Numbered from the stretch's first letter, positions 42,686-52,002 are shown. The stretch is DNA of 64,000 nt from Candidatus Thalassospirochaeta sargassi (GCA_028532855.1 JAQQAL010000005.1:1-64000); one strand, 5' to 3'. Notes: generated from the letters alone by a model not told the origin. Numbers and translations are program-made.

Positions 42686-44743
42686 GTGAAAACCGATAAA
42701 GTGTTCGTCAGCTTCAAGTTTGCGATAGCAATATTTTTCTTTCTGCTTCCTATTTCCAGCAGTTTTACACAGGATGTTATAGACCTAGACATGTTGAGCG
42801 CCCGAGAAGAATTCAAATGGGGCGTCAAGGCTTATCATAGAGGTCTGTTTAATGAGTCGGCCCGTGCCTTTGAAAAGGCACTTGCGTATAAACCTGAAAA
42901 CACTGAAATGCAGGAGTGGCTCGGCCTTGCCTGGTTTCGTTCAGGTTTTACCGATGCCTCGATTCACCTGTGGGAATCTATTCAGGCGGCCGGTGAGGCT
43001 GATTCTCTTTTAATGAACAGACTCGAGATTCTGCAGCAGCAGACCGGTGTTTTGGCTGGAGTCCCTGAAGCCGGCAGATACCTTCCCGCTATGGAGCTTG
43101 AAGGCGTTCAGGAAGATTTTACCCTTTTCAGGCGTCCGGCATCGATTTATCCCGATGATAACGGCGGGTTTTACCTTGTTTCGTACGGAACGAATGAGGT
43201 TCTGGGTTTTAATTCAAACGGAGCTCTTACCAATCGGATAAACGGCGGTCTTGAAGGTTTTAATCATCCTTTTGATATTGAGCTTGCCGGAAACGATCGT
43301 TTTTATGTTACTGAGTTCAACGGTGACAGAATAAGCAGTATGACTGTTGATGGCCGCGATATTATTAAATTCGGTGAATCGGGCAGACGCGACGGACAAC
43401 TTCTTGGCCCGCAATATATTTCATCCGATGAAAAAAACTTTATCTATGTAACTGATTCAGGCAACCGCAGGGTAGTAAAATTTGATGAAGCAGGTAATTT
43501 CATCCTTTCGTTCGGACGAAAGAATTATAATTTCTCAGGATTGGAAAATCCAACAGGAATAGTCAGTTTCGACGGCCGGGTTTATATAGCCGATGCCGAC
43601 AGGGGAGACATCTCAATATTTGATTACAGCGGGAACTACATAGCCTCAATGGCCTCCGAGGGGCTCTATGCTCCGGAGGGTATTTCGAGGCTCGGCGAAC
43701 GAACTCTGCTTATTGCGGATTCCGGGAGGGTAATGAGTTTTGACGCCGATACGGGAGTACTGCGTCTTGTTTCCGACATTGACGGCAAGGGTAGGCGGAT
43801 TACAAAGGCTGCTATAGATTCAAACGGTAATTTACTGACTGTTGATTTTGATCTCAGTCGTGTAACGGTTCTCACCGAACTTGCCAATATGTACTCAGGC
43901 CTGTTTCTGCAGATTGACAGGGTAGATTCTTCGAATTACCCGGAGGTTATTGTTGATCTCAGAATAATGGACAGAACCGGCAAACCCTTTGTCGGCCTTG
44001 CTTCAAATAACTTTGTAGTTACTGAAAACGGTTACCCTGTTCCTGACGCAGAACTGGATTACCGGGGAAATACTGATGAGCATATTGAGGCTGCCGTACT
44101 CCTGGACTGTCGTGCGGAAATGGAAGGTTATCATCCGGATATAATCAAAGCGGTAAATTCACTGATGAATTCAGCCGCCGGTCTTGCAGGTCTCAGACTG
44201 ACCACGGCTGGAGTGAATCCTGTTACAGATGCGCTACTTGCTGAAGGCAGCAGGCAGTTTATTGCCGCTGCTTCGAATCCTGCTATATTCAGTGAAGATT
44301 CCCGCTTTGATCTCGGATTACGGCACGCTGCTTCAGAACTAATGAACTGGCGGGGCAGGAGAAGTATAATCTATATTACCAACGGCCAAAACGGTGATCT
44401 GGCTTTTGAACAGTATCATCCTGTCGAGCTTGCTGCATATCTGAAAAACAACGGTATCAGTTTTTACTGCGTCAATGTCTCGAACGACAATCCTGTTTCT
44501 GAAGAGTTGAATTACATCTGTGAAGAAACCGGTGGCGGCGAGCTCTATTTATATCAGCCTGAAGGACTCAGCATGCTGTACCGCAATATTATTGAGAAGC
44601 CCGATGGTACATATACGCTGACCTTTAATTCTATCAACACACAGTTAACTGCTGATGATTTCATCTCGCTTGAGGTTGAAGCCTTTCTTTACAACCGCAG
44701 CGGTCGGGAATCAACAGGATATTTTCAACCTGGTAAATTCTAA
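42686..44743 (+). CDS. Secreted TPR / NHL-repeat / VWA-like protein
   Basis: This 685-residue protein starts at GTG 42686 with a signal peptide (hydrophobic core FAIAIFFFLLPISSSF). Two TPR-like units occupy about residues 40-120. From about 140 to 400 there are NHL/beta-propeller blades with recurring phrases such as YVTEFNGDRISSM, YVTDSGNRRVVKF and YIADADRGDISIF. The C-terminal part (about 420-660) resembles a von Willebrand A domain in texture (AAVLLDCRAEMEGYHPDI as the first strand, RRSIIYITNGQNGD later), although the MIDAS DxSxS motif is degraded to DCRAE. It probably acts in the periplasm as a protein-binding scaffold. The YkgJ-like gene begins at the next base. Confidence 0.75.
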   Translation: MKTDKVFVSFKFAIAIFFFLLPISSSFTQDVIDLDMLSAREEFKWGVKAYHRGLFNESARAFEKALAYKPENTEMQEWLGLAWFRSGFTDASIHLWESIQAAGEADSLLMNRLEILQQQTGVLAGVPEAGRYLPAMELEGVQEDFTLFRRPASIYPDDNGGFYLVSYGTNEVLGFNSNGALTNRINGGLEGFNHPFDIELAGNDRFYVTEFNGDRISSMTVDGRDIIKFGESGRRDGQLLGPQYISSDEKNFIYVTDSGNRRVVKFDEAGNFILSFGRKNYNFSGLENPTGIVSFDGRVYIADADRGDISIFDYSGNYIASMASEGLYAPEGISRLGERTLLIADSGRVMSFDADTGVLRLVSDIDGKGRRITKAAIDSNGNLLTVDFDLSRVTVLTELANMYSGLFLQIDRVDSSNYPEVIVDLRIMDRTGKPFVGLASNNFVVTENGYPVPDAELDYRGNTDEHIEAAVLLDCRAEMEGYHPDIIKAVNSLMNSAAGLAGLRLTTAGVNPVTDALLAEGSRQFIAAASNPAIFSEDSRFDLGLRHAASELMNWRGRRSIIYITNGQNGDLAFEQYHPVELAAYLKNNGISFYCVNVSNDNPVSEELNYICEETGGGELYLYQPEGLSMLYRNIIEKPDGTYTLTFNSINTQLTADDFISLEVEAFLYNRSGRESTGYFQPGKF

Positions 44744-45067
44744 ATGTTTTTCAGAAAGCTTAGAGAGGAATGGGATGCAATATGCCTCGGTTGCGGCAAA
44801 TGCTGCTGTGAAAAGATTCCATTTAAATATATTGAAAACAGGCCCCGGCGTGTACCGGGGGTAAAGGCTGTAAATAAGCGGTACTTTATCGACTACAGCA
44901 GTCCCTGCTCATATCTGGATATTGAAACAGGCAATTGTCTGGTTTATGAAAAACGTTTTCGAGTCTGCCGATCATGTCTGCCCATGACGATTTTTCACGC
45001 TCTTTTTGCTGATTATCTGCCTGAAGACTGCGCATATGTACAGAAGTTCCGATTCTGGCGGAAATAA
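44744..45067 (+). CDS. YkgJ-like CxxCxxxC cysteine cluster protein
   Basis: This 107-residue cytoplasmic protein has the N-terminal motif CLGCGKCCCEKIP and further cysteines in SPCSYLDIETGNCLVYEKRF and RVCRSCLPM. This pattern is that of the YkgJ/UPF0153 family, putative zinc or iron-chelating proteins of unknown function. It directly abuts the NHL gene stop. A new promoter precedes the next gene. Confidence 0.8.
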   Translation: MFFRKLREEWDAICLGCGKCCCEKIPFKYIENRPRRVPGVKAVNKRYFIDYSSPCSYLDIETGNCLVYEKRFRVCRSCLPMTIFHALFADYLPEDCAYVQKFRFWRK

Positions 45068-45071
45068 ATTC

Positions 45072-45100
45072 TTGAAAAACCCTGGAGCCTGATGTATATT
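45072..45100 (+). promoter_or_regulatory. Promoter with leaderless geometry
   Basis: TTGAAA (45072-45077), 17 bases, TATATT (45095-45100) with TG directly before it, then 8 bases to ATG 45109. No ribosome-binding site is visible. Confidence 0.6.
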
Positions 45101-45108
45101 CATGCGAC

Positions 45109-45960
45109 ATGAAAATTTATAGAATCCTGTATATTCCGACAGTTGTCGTTTTATTTACTATTTTCCCTTTATTTTTATCTGCAGAATCCCTGATGCCGGA
45201 TTCTGACATCTTTCTAAATCAGATAGGTGCTGCTGAACGGGCTGTCTTTGATGAAAACGGCTTCGTATTCAGATATGATGAAGAGGGTATGGGGCCTGTT
45301 TACCTCCCGGAGTCAGGATTCTACACTTTTGTTGAAAATATCCAGTCTTCTCTCAAGCCCGAGGTAATGGTTGAAGCCCTGTACTTTATTGAATATCCTT
45401 CCGGAATGACTATTGAATCGGAGGCTGTAAGGATGCGGATGAATGAGATTACGCATTCGGTTAGTTCAATAAGCGGTGCTATGTATTTTTCAAGAACAGA
45501 ACAGGATTATGCAGTTCTTTTTGATGATGTGTATGCGGTTGCAGGTGCCGGAAGCAGAAAAAAAGTAAATGATCCCGTCCCCCCCGAAATAATTCCTGAT
45601 GAGAAAAGCCTCTATCTTCACATGAACGAACATTCTCTTGGCCGTGGCTACTACCGGATGGATTATCTTTCACGTGGAAGTGACCTGGCGATATGCCTCA
45701 CAAACACAACAGCCATGAGCCGGATAATAAAAGCGGTGGATAAGGAGGAGATGAAGATATTTCTTCAGATGATTCCATGCACTGATGGACTGCTTGTGTA
45801 CGGCTATTGCGGTGTTGTGCTGCGGAATGACGGTATAGTTAATATGATGATGGATCCCTACTATTCTTTTTACAGGCGTATGACAGCAATGGAGACCTGG
45901 CTGTACAACAGTCTGCACAAAACCGATAAATTACCCCCGCTTGCCGAACCAATGCCGTAA
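45109..45960 (+). CDS. Secreted protein of unknown function
   Basis: This 283-residue protein has a signal peptide (MKIYRILYIPTVVVLFTIF, then cleavage near LFLSA). The mature part is mixed alpha/beta with regions such as EALYFIEYPSGMTIESEAVR and SSISGAMYFSRTEQDYAVLF. The C-terminal third has MIPCTDGLLVYGYCGVVLRN with two cysteines. I do not recognise a family. It lies just upstream of PEPCK but has its own promoter. Confidence 0.65.
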   Translation: MKIYRILYIPTVVVLFTIFPLFLSAESLMPDSDIFLNQIGAAERAVFDENGFVFRYDEEGMGPVYLPESGFYTFVENIQSSLKPEVMVEALYFIEYPSGMTIESEAVRMRMNEITHSVSSISGAMYFSRTEQDYAVLFDDVYAVAGAGSRKKVNDPVPPEIIPDEKSLYLHMNEHSLGRGYYRMDYLSRGSDLAICLTNTTAMSRIIKAVDKEEMKIFLQMIPCTDGLLVYGYCGVVLRNDGIVNMMMDPYYSFYRRMTAMETWLYNSLHKTDKLPPLAEPMP

Positions 45961-46006
45961 ACTTTTTCAATTTAACTAATTTATATGCACATTTGTTCAA
46001 AATCAC

Positions 46007-46036
46007 TTGACTATTCTTGTCAAAATTTCTTATTAT
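46007..46036 (+). promoter_or_regulatory. Promoter of pckG
   Basis: TTGACT (46007-46012), 18 bases, TATTAT (46031-46036). A second TATAAT at 46045-46050 could serve an alternative start with TTGTCA (46018-46023) at 21 bases. The gene has a normal AGGAGA site. Confidence 0.55.
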
Positions 46037-46095
46037 CGCAGAGGTATAATAAAAAAAATTTTACCTAAATAAAAGAATAAAAACAGGAGAACTAC

Positions 46096-48060
46096 ATGTT
46101 AGAAATGAAAAAGGGCATAGACATTCTGGCGGATGTTGGTGGAGTTGCGGATATCACAGCTGCTAAAGCGCTTTTTGAATCAAAGCTCGATAAATCAAAC
46201 CTTGCAAAAATTAACACTATTAAAAATGAGGATGCTCTTTTAAAGATTGCCAACGCAATTGCAATGTGTGAACCTGATGATGTTTTTATTATCGATGATT
46301 CAAGAGAAGATGCCGCTTATGTCAAGCAGAAAAGTATCGAAACAGGCGAGGAAAAGAATCTTTCTATTAAGGATCATACGATTCACTATGATCTTCCCGA
46401 AGATCAGGGGAGACTTGTAAATCAGACCTTTTATATTGTTAATGAAGGCGAAGATATCAGTTCTATAGCAAAGAAAGAACTCAGAGCCGATTCCCACAAG
46501 TATATTAAAGAAAACATGAAGGGGATCATGCACGGACTAACAATGTATGTATCTTTTCTTAATCGAGGTCCCGTTGGTGCTCAGGCTTCAATACCGGCGC
46601 TGATGATCACTTCATCAACCTATGTCCAGACTTCTGGCGACCTTCTTTACAGAAATGTATTCAAGGACTTTGATGCAGAAGCTGAAAGATGCGGAACCTT
46701 TTTCACAAATGTTCACAGTCAGGGTCCCGGCCGTTCAGAGGATGTCCCCAAGGCTAAAATCTACATGGATAGAAGCTGGCAGACATGTTTCTCGACATTC
46801 TGTACCTATGCTGGCAACACACTCCTTCTCAAAAAGGGAAACCATAGATTTGCAGTAGACCGTGCAACATACTATAAGGTTGAAGAAGAGCTTTCAGAGC
46901 ATATGTTTTTAACTGGTATGACAGGGCCCGGGGGGCGTAAGACTTTTTTTGCGGGTGCTGCTCCTTCAGGTTGCGGCAAGACAACAACAGCAATGGTCGG
47001 TACTGATTTTATCGGCGACGACCTTTGTCAGATGTGGATTGATGAAAAGACCGGTTCTGTTCGCGGTATCAACCCTGAAGCAGGCATATTCGGAATTGTT
47101 GCGGATGTAAACTATGAAGGTGATCCGCACCTGATGCCGCATCTAAGAAATGAGGGTGCAACGGTTATTTTTACCAATGTTCTCATTGATGAAACAAATA
47201 ACCCACACTGGACCGGAGACGGCGATCCTGTACCTGCCAGGGGGGTGAACTTTCAGGGTGAATGGTTCCCCGGCAAGAAAGATGCAGACGGAAAAGAAAT
47301 TCCTGTTTCTCATCCGAACGCAAGATGCACAATACTTTGTGACGCAATTGACAACTATAACCCGGTAGCGGCTGAAGATCCAACTGGTGTTCATGTTCAG
47401 GTTGTTACTTATTCAGGTCGTGATTCAGATACAATGCCCCCTGTATGGGTTGCAAAAACAATGGATGAAGGTGTCGCGATTGGTGCTTCAATAGTTTCTG
47501 CCGCAACCGCAACCGAGGTTGGGGTAGCAGGGGTGAGACGTCAGCCATGGGCAAATGCTCCATTTATTCCCGGCGCCCTCGGAGACTACATGGACGCCCA
47601 GTTTAAATTCTTCAACTCAAGCAAGATAACTAAGAAGCCGATAATGGCAGGCCTTAACTACTTCCTTACAGAAGGCTCAAGAGGCGGAGAGGGAAAGAAG
47701 CTCCTCGGTGAAAAGAAAGATGTTAAGGTCTGGCTGGGATGGCTTGAACTGCGGGCTAACGGAGATGTTGACGCAATCGAGACTCCTATTGGATTTATCC
47801 CTCTTTATGAAGATCTCAAAAAGCTTTTTGAAGGCATCAGCAAGCCGTATCCGAGAGACCTCTATGACAGGCAGTTCTCTTTTTACATTGATAACATCGT
47901 TGCCAGACTAGATCTTCAGGATGAGGCATTCAAGAAAGATGAACGTGTTCCTGAGAAGATCTTCAAGATTTACGCAGCTCAGAAGGCTGAACTTCTTGCA
48001 CTTAAAGAGAAATACGGTGCAATTGTTAGCGTTGAGAAGCTTGCTGAAGCAGCTAACTAA
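46096..48060 (+). CDS. pckG: Phosphoenolpyruvate carboxykinase, GTP-type
   Basis: PEPCK interconverts oxaloacetate and PEP. The 654 residues fit the GTP-type family rather than the shorter ATP-type. Motifs include the P-loop APSGCGKTTTAM with the reactive cysteine, the metal/kinase segment FIGDDLCQMW, and PWANAPFIPGALGDYM, with TPIGFIPLYEDL near the C-terminus. In fermenting bacteria it often runs in the carboxylating direction, conserving the phosphate bond as GTP. The divergent carboxyltransferase at 49831 acts at the same metabolic node. Confidence 0.92.
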   Translation: MLEMKKGIDILADVGGVADITAAKALFESKLDKSNLAKINTIKNEDALLKIANAIAMCEPDDVFIIDDSREDAAYVKQKSIETGEEKNLSIKDHTIHYDLPEDQGRLVNQTFYIVNEGEDISSIAKKELRADSHKYIKENMKGIMHGLTMYVSFLNRGPVGAQASIPALMITSSTYVQTSGDLLYRNVFKDFDAEAERCGTFFTNVHSQGPGRSEDVPKAKIYMDRSWQTCFSTFCTYAGNTLLLKKGNHRFAVDRATYYKVEEELSEHMFLTGMTGPGGRKTFFAGAAPSGCGKTTTAMVGTDFIGDDLCQMWIDEKTGSVRGINPEAGIFGIVADVNYEGDPHLMPHLRNEGATVIFTNVLIDETNNPHWTGDGDPVPARGVNFQGEWFPGKKDADGKEIPVSHPNARCTILCDAIDNYNPVAAEDPTGVHVQVVTYSGRDSDTMPPVWVAKTMDEGVAIGASIVSAATATEVGVAGVRRQPWANAPFIPGALGDYMDAQFKFFNSSKITKKPIMAGLNYFLTEGSRGGEGKKLLGEKKDVKVWLGWLELRANGDVDAIETPIGFIPLYEDLKKLFEGISKPYPRDLYDRQFSFYIDNIVARLDLQDEAFKKDERVPEKIFKIYAAQKAELLALKEKYGAIVSVEKLAEAAN

Positions 48061-48097
48061 ATATTAACTGAGGTTTAAACTCAAAAATAACATTTAA

Positions 48098-48132
48098 GCC
48101 GCTTCGGAGAAATCTGAAGCGGCAATCTTTAT
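48098..48132 (+). terminator. Terminator after pckG
   Basis: GCCGCTTC (48098-48105) and GAAGCGGC (48116-48123) form a perfect 8-base stem with a 10-base loop, followed by the moderately T-rich AATCTTTATT. Confidence 0.6.
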
Positions 48133-48139
48133 TATAAGA

Positions 48140-48168
48140 TTGACTTTGTTCTATCATCAGATTAAGCT
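48140..48168 (+). promoter_or_regulatory. Weak candidate promoter of the chemoreceptor gene
   Basis: TTGACT (48140-48145), 17 bases, TAAGCT (48163-48168). The leader to ATG 48250 would be about 75 bases and very AT-rich. Confidence 0.3.
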
Positions 48169-48249
48169 TGGTATTATATATTTTAATTCTAAATTATTTA
48201 AAAGTACTGTCATAAAAGTTGAAAAAATTTCAAATAACGAGGCGGCAGT

Positions 48250-49731
48250 ATGAGTAATGAACTCACAGCATACTTCAACAGCTTAAAAAGTAATTCAATA
48301 GACTCCTCTCAGATTTTCCAGATTATAATGATGTTTCAGCAGGAATATCTAAAAGCCTCAGGTGAAGTTCAAGAGCTTGTTCGCTCTTCTTATGATGATT
48401 TGAAGGCTGTGAACCGGAATGCTGAAGAAGTTGTTTCACTTGTCAATAATTATTCTCAGACCATATGTCATAATATCAACTCATCCAAAGAAAATATCAC
48501 GGCTATGACAACATCGGCTGATTCACTACTAAAGCTTGAAGAAGGTTTTAGTGAGCTTCGTGGTATCTTTGAGGCATTGAATACTTCAATCTCGATGATA
48601 GTTGAGCGGATCGGGGTCATAGAAGATGTGTCAGAGCTAACAAATCTCCTTGCCCTTAATGCTGCAATTGAAGCCGCCCGTGCAGGCGAGGCGGGGCGGG
48701 GATTTCAGGTTGTAGCTAAAGAAATACGAAAACTTGCTGACCGCAGCCGCAGTAATACCTCGGAAATTACTACCGTTCTTAATGAACTCACCAGCCGATT
48801 GGGACAGGCGAAAGGAATAATTGGAAGATACGGAGAGATGCAGCAAAATGTTGTGAACAACATGACCAGAACCAGCAGCAGTCTTGGTTCTTCTACTGAT
48901 GAACTTGAAGAGATAAACTCCGAAATAAGTGAGATTAATAACCTGGTTGAAAAACAGGCTGATAATACTTCCTCATTACTTAACTCTCTCGATTCCGTAT
49001 ACCAGAATAGTCAGGAAACCATTGCCAACTCGCCATATATTGAGCAGGCTGTAGAAAAATATACAACACTGATGGAGAATACGGAATCTGATTTCGCGGA
49101 GATTAGTAATCTCCTTGGTGATTCGAAGGATAGAGGTACTGCAATTTCAATCGGCCATGATATAGCATATCCGCCCTGGTGTTATATAAAAGAAGGCCGA
49201 TCAGCTGGAATAAGTATTGAATATATGTCAAATCTGATTGCAGATAAGGGGGCGAAAGCTGAGTTCGCTGGTGGGCAATGGGCTGAAATTTATAAACAGA
49301 TGCTTGATGGAGATCTCGATTTAATTACTAATGTCGGGTGGCCGAATCATTTCTTCGACAATGAACCGGTTATAGCCTCCGCACCATATGAGCAGTTCAG
49401 GATTAGAGTGTTTGCCAGGGATGATAGAAAGCGGGATATCGAAACCTTCAGGGGGCTGAAGATAGGAGTTCAGAAGGGGTCTTTTACCGGAAATGTTGTG
49501 CGAGAGCTCGGTATGGAGCCGGTTGATTTTGAAAATGATATTCAGGGTATGGTTCAGCTGCTATGGAACAATATTGCCGGTGTTGCAACCGAAGAAAGGG
49601 TAGGCAATTACATTTCCGAAAGTCTCTTTCTGGGTGAGATCAAACCGGTGACCGAGGTTATCAGCTCGCTTGATGTCGTATACCTGGCAAGGAAGGGCGA
49701 TGAAAACAGGAAACTGAATGTACTTTTTTAA
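48250..49731 (+). CDS. Soluble chemoreceptor with C-terminal solute-binding domain
   Basis: This 493-residue protein has no signal peptide or transmembrane helix. The N-terminal 290 residues form a methyl-accepting chemotaxis signalling coiled coil with the hairpin tip at about 125-155 ([20 protein letters not shown], then [16 protein letters not shown]), which contacts CheA/CheW. From about residue 298 to the end is a type 3 solute-binding fold ([34 protein letters not shown] and [20 protein letters not shown]), normally found outside the membrane. The order is reversed from usual receptors, where sensing precedes signalling. The protein would sense a cytoplasmic small molecule, such as an amino acid; this is inference. 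A GAGG site precedes the ATG. Confidence 0.88.
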   Translation: MSNELTAYFNSLKSNSIDSSQIFQIIMMFQQEYLKASGEVQELVRSSYDDLKAVNRNAEEVVSLVNNYSQTICHNINSSKENITAMTTSADSLLKLEEGFSELRGIFEALNTSISMIVERIGVIEDVSELTNLLALNAAIEAARAGEAGRGFQVVAKEIRKLADRSRSNTSEITTVLNELTSRLGQAKGIIGRYGEMQQNVVNNMTRTSSSLGSSTDELEEINSEISEINNLVEKQADNTSSLLNSLDSVYQNSQETIANSPYIEQAVEKYTTLMENTESDFAEISNLLGDSKDRGTAISIGHDIAYPPWCYIKEGRSAGISIEYMSNLIADKGAKAEFAGGQWAEIYKQMLDGDLDLITNVGWPNHFFDNEPVIASAPYEQFRIRVFARDDRKRDIETFRGLKIGVQKGSFTGNVVRELGMEPVDFENDIQGMVQLLWNNIAGVATEERVGNYISESLFLGEIKPVTEVISSLDVVYLARKGDENRKLNVLF

Positions 49732-49764
49732 AATGACTACGATATAAGATCAGTTCCTTATAAG

Positions 49765-49803
49765 AAAGGCCATTCACATCGGGGTGAATGGCCTTTTTTT
49801 AAA
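49765..49803. terminator. Bidirectional terminator between chemoreceptor and carboxyltransferase genes
   Basis: AAAGGCCATTCAC (49765-49777) pairs perfectly over 13 bases with GTGAATGGCCTTT (49784-49796), with T7 on the plus side and a T-rich flank on the minus side. It separates two convergent genes. Confidence 0.9.
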
Positions 49804-49830
49804 CTGTTAGTTTTATCGAATCGGCTGAGG

Positions 49831-51513
49831 TCAACCTATAGTTCCCAGAAGGCTGTTTGCAGCAATCTCGGAACCCGGTGTGACTGTTATGCTCTGAACT
49901 GTTCCGTTCGCGAGCGCAGGAATCTGAATTTCAACCTCGCCTGTCTGGTAAGCTAATACCGGTTCTCCGAATACAACTGCATCTCCGACGTTTTTGTAAA
50001 CAGCTGTGACTTTTCCGGGGATTGCCCCGATAATGTTGTTGTCTGCAACTGTGGGAGCGGCTGTTTCCGCTGCTGCAGCGGCAGGCTGTGCTGAGGGGGT
50101 TTCTTCCTTTTCGGCATTTTTGCGAACCATTGTTTTTGCTTCACCCTTAAGGTAGGTGATTCCCTTTTCCTTGCAGGTCGCCGCAATGAAAATGTTTTCG
50201 TCGCTGACGGGAAGCTCACTGTCTTTAAGCAGAGCTGTTGCTGCAGCAATTCCCTTTTTAGGATCTTCATCGTTGATATCAACAGCCTTGCGGTCAGTAG
50301 GTTCCATTTCCATCTGTTCTTTGCAGAGTTCGATGATTTCCGGATCCGGCTGAACGGGAGTTTTTCCGAAATAGCCTAGAACCATCTTACCATAGCCTTC
50401 GGCGATCCTTTTCCATGGACCGAAGAATACATTATTAAAAGCCTGCTGAAAGTAGAACTGTGAAACGGGGGTAACCGAGGTTCCGAATCCGCCTTTTTCA
50501 ACTACTTCGCCCATTGCAGCAATAACCTCAGGAAATTTCTCAAGACAGTTGTTGTCTCTCATCATCTGGGTGTTTGCTGTAAGCGCCCCGCCGGGCATGG
50601 GTGAGAACGGGATAAGGGGTTCAACCCTCTCTGACTCAGGCGGCTTAAAATAGTCTTTCATGCAGTCCTTGAATACTGATTCAGCCTTGATTACCTTATT
50701 GATATCTATTCCGAGGTCGAAGTCGGTTCCCCGAAGTGCATGCCACATTGTGACTACATCCGGCTGACACGTACCGCCGCTTACCGGTGCAAGTGAAAGG
50801 TCTATCTGATTAGCTCCTGCTTCCAGGGCTGCTTTATAGCCGTCGATGCTGATTCCAGCTGTTTCATGCGAATGAAAAACTATCTTTGTATCCGGGCCTA
50901 GAAGCTTGCGAGCACCCTTTATTGTGTTGAATACCTTGCTCGGTACGGCTGTACCGGAAGCGTCTTTAAAACATACTGAATCGTATGGGATTCCTGCATC
51001 GAGTATGCCCTTTAGGACCTCCATATAGAATTCAGCTGTGTGTGCCCCGCTACATCCGGGAGGAAGCTCCATCAGCGTAACGCATACCTCATGTTTCAAG
51101 CCTGCATCATGAATAGCCTTTCCGCTGTCAATTAGATTGTTAACGTCGTTGAGAGCGTCAAAATTCCGAATTGTTGAAATGCCGTGTTTCTTGAACATTT
51201 TGGCGTGAAGATCAATTATATCTCTCGGCTGAGAATCAAGACCTACAACATTTACACCTCTAGCGAGAGTCTGCAGATCTGCATCCGGTCCGGCGGTTTC
51301 TCTGAATGAGTCCATCATATCAAAGGCATTCTCGTTGCAGTAGAAGAACAGAGACTGGAACCTTGCTCCTCCGCCGGCTTCAAAGTGGTTCATTCCGGCT
51401 TCTACACATGCCTCAACAGCGGGTAAGAAATCAGGCGTGAAAACCCTTGCTCCGTAAGCGGACTGAAATCCGTCTCGGAAAGCGGTTACCATGAAATCTA
51501 CTCGTTTTTTCAT
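49831..51513 (-). CDS. Biotin-dependent carboxyltransferase (OadA/PycB-like) with degenerate biotinyl domain
   Basis: The 560-residue protein has an N-terminal carboxyltransferase TIM barrel: VTAFRDGFQSAYGAR (metal Asp), VCFKDASGTAVP (carbamylated Lys), FHSHETAG (metal His pair) and MPGGALTAN. A PycB-type conserved domain follows, then an Ala/Pro linker (SAQPAAAAAETAAPT) and a C-terminal biotinyl-like domain. That domain lacks the biotin-accepting lysine: the canonical EAMKM position reads QTGEV, with Glu526 exactly 35 residues from the C-terminus. It probably works at the oxaloacetate/pyruvate node with a separate carrier; this is inference. ATG 51513 has an AAGGAAGGG site; a longer frame from 51552 is unlikely. 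Confidence 0.85.
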   Translation of the reverse strand: MKKRVDFMVTAFRDGFQSAYGARVFTPDFLPAVEACVEAGMNHFEAGGGARFQSLFFYCNENAFDMMDSFRETAGPDADLQTLARGVNVVGLDSQPRDIIDLHAKMFKKHGISTIRNFDALNDVNNLIDSGKAIHDAGLKHEVCVTLMELPPGCSGAHTAEFYMEVLKGILDAGIPYDSVCFKDASGTAVPSKVFNTIKGARKLLGPDTKIVFHSHETAGISIDGYKAALEAGANQIDLSLAPVSGGTCQPDVVTMWHALRGTDFDLGIDINKVIKAESVFKDCMKDYFKPPESERVEPLIPFSPMPGGALTANTQMMRDNNCLEKFPEVIAAMGEVVEKGGFGTSVTPVSQFYFQQAFNNVFFGPWKRIAEGYGKMVLGYFGKTPVQPDPEIIELCKEQMEMEPTDRKAVDINDEDPKKGIAAATALLKDSELPVSDENIFIAATCKEKGITYLKGEAKTMVRKNAEKEETPSAQPAAAAAETAAPTVADNNIIGAIPGKVTAVYKNVGDAVVFGEPVLAYQTGEVEIQIPALANGTVQSITVTPGSEIAANSLLGTIG

Positions 51514-51560
51514 ATTCCCTTCCTTATCATCTTTTGTTTCTTTTCTAAACAACAGCCAAT

Positions 51561-51589
51561 ATTATAAGTAGAATGCGCACAAATGTCTA
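51561..51589 (-). promoter_or_regulatory. Promoter of the carboxyltransferase gene
   Basis: On the minus strand, TAGACA (51589-51584), 17 bases, perfect TATAAT (51566-51561). The leader is about 45 bases with a good ribosome-binding site. Confidence 0.7.
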
Positions 51590-51678
51590 TTTTAATAGAT
51601 CTTAAAGTTTTAATATTTTTTACAAAACTGTAATTATTATGATTAAAATTATAGTGAAAACACTATGTTTTGCGTTAT

Positions 51679-51684
51679 TATAGT
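51679..51684 (+). promoter_or_regulatory. -10 box of clpS, leaderless geometry
   Basis: TATAGT ends 6 bases before ATG 51691. The -35 region is poor and no ribosome-binding site precedes the ATG. Confidence 0.4.
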
Positions 51685-51690
51685 ATATAT

Positions 51691-52002
51691 ATGGCAGGAA
51701 AATCCGACACCGACAGCCTGGTCCTCAATAAGACCAATACTGAGATAAAGCCGCCCGATATGTACAGGGTGGTCTTGCTGAATGATCATTACACCCCAAT
51801 GGATTTTGTAGTGGATGTATTGCGTACTGTTTTTCATAAGAACCCCGTTGAGGCTACAAAGATTATGCTCGAAGTGCATAAAAAGGGCAGGGGGCTTGCG
51901 GGGGTTTATATACATGATATCGCTGCAACCAAGGTTCAGCAGGTTGAAGGCCTGGCAAAGATTGAAGAATATCCGCTAAAGTGCACAATGGAGAGAACAT
52001 AA
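51691..52002 (+). CDS. clpS: ClpS, N-degron adaptor of ClpA
   Basis: ClpS delivers proteins with destabilising N-terminal residues to ClpAP. The 103-residue protein has the binding-pocket motif LLNDHYTPMDFVVDVL and the conserved His in IMLEVHKKGRGLAG. The usual NDDYTP reads NDHYTP: the Asn and first Asp that bind the N-degron amino group remain, while the second Asp is His. ATG 51691 is preferred over TTG 51670. clpA begins at the next base after the stop. Confidence 0.93.
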   Translation: MAGKSDTDSLVLNKTNTEIKPPDMYRVVLLNDHYTPMDFVVDVLRTVFHKNPVEATKIMLEVHKKGRGLAGVYIHDIAATKVQQVEGLAKIEEYPLKCTMERT

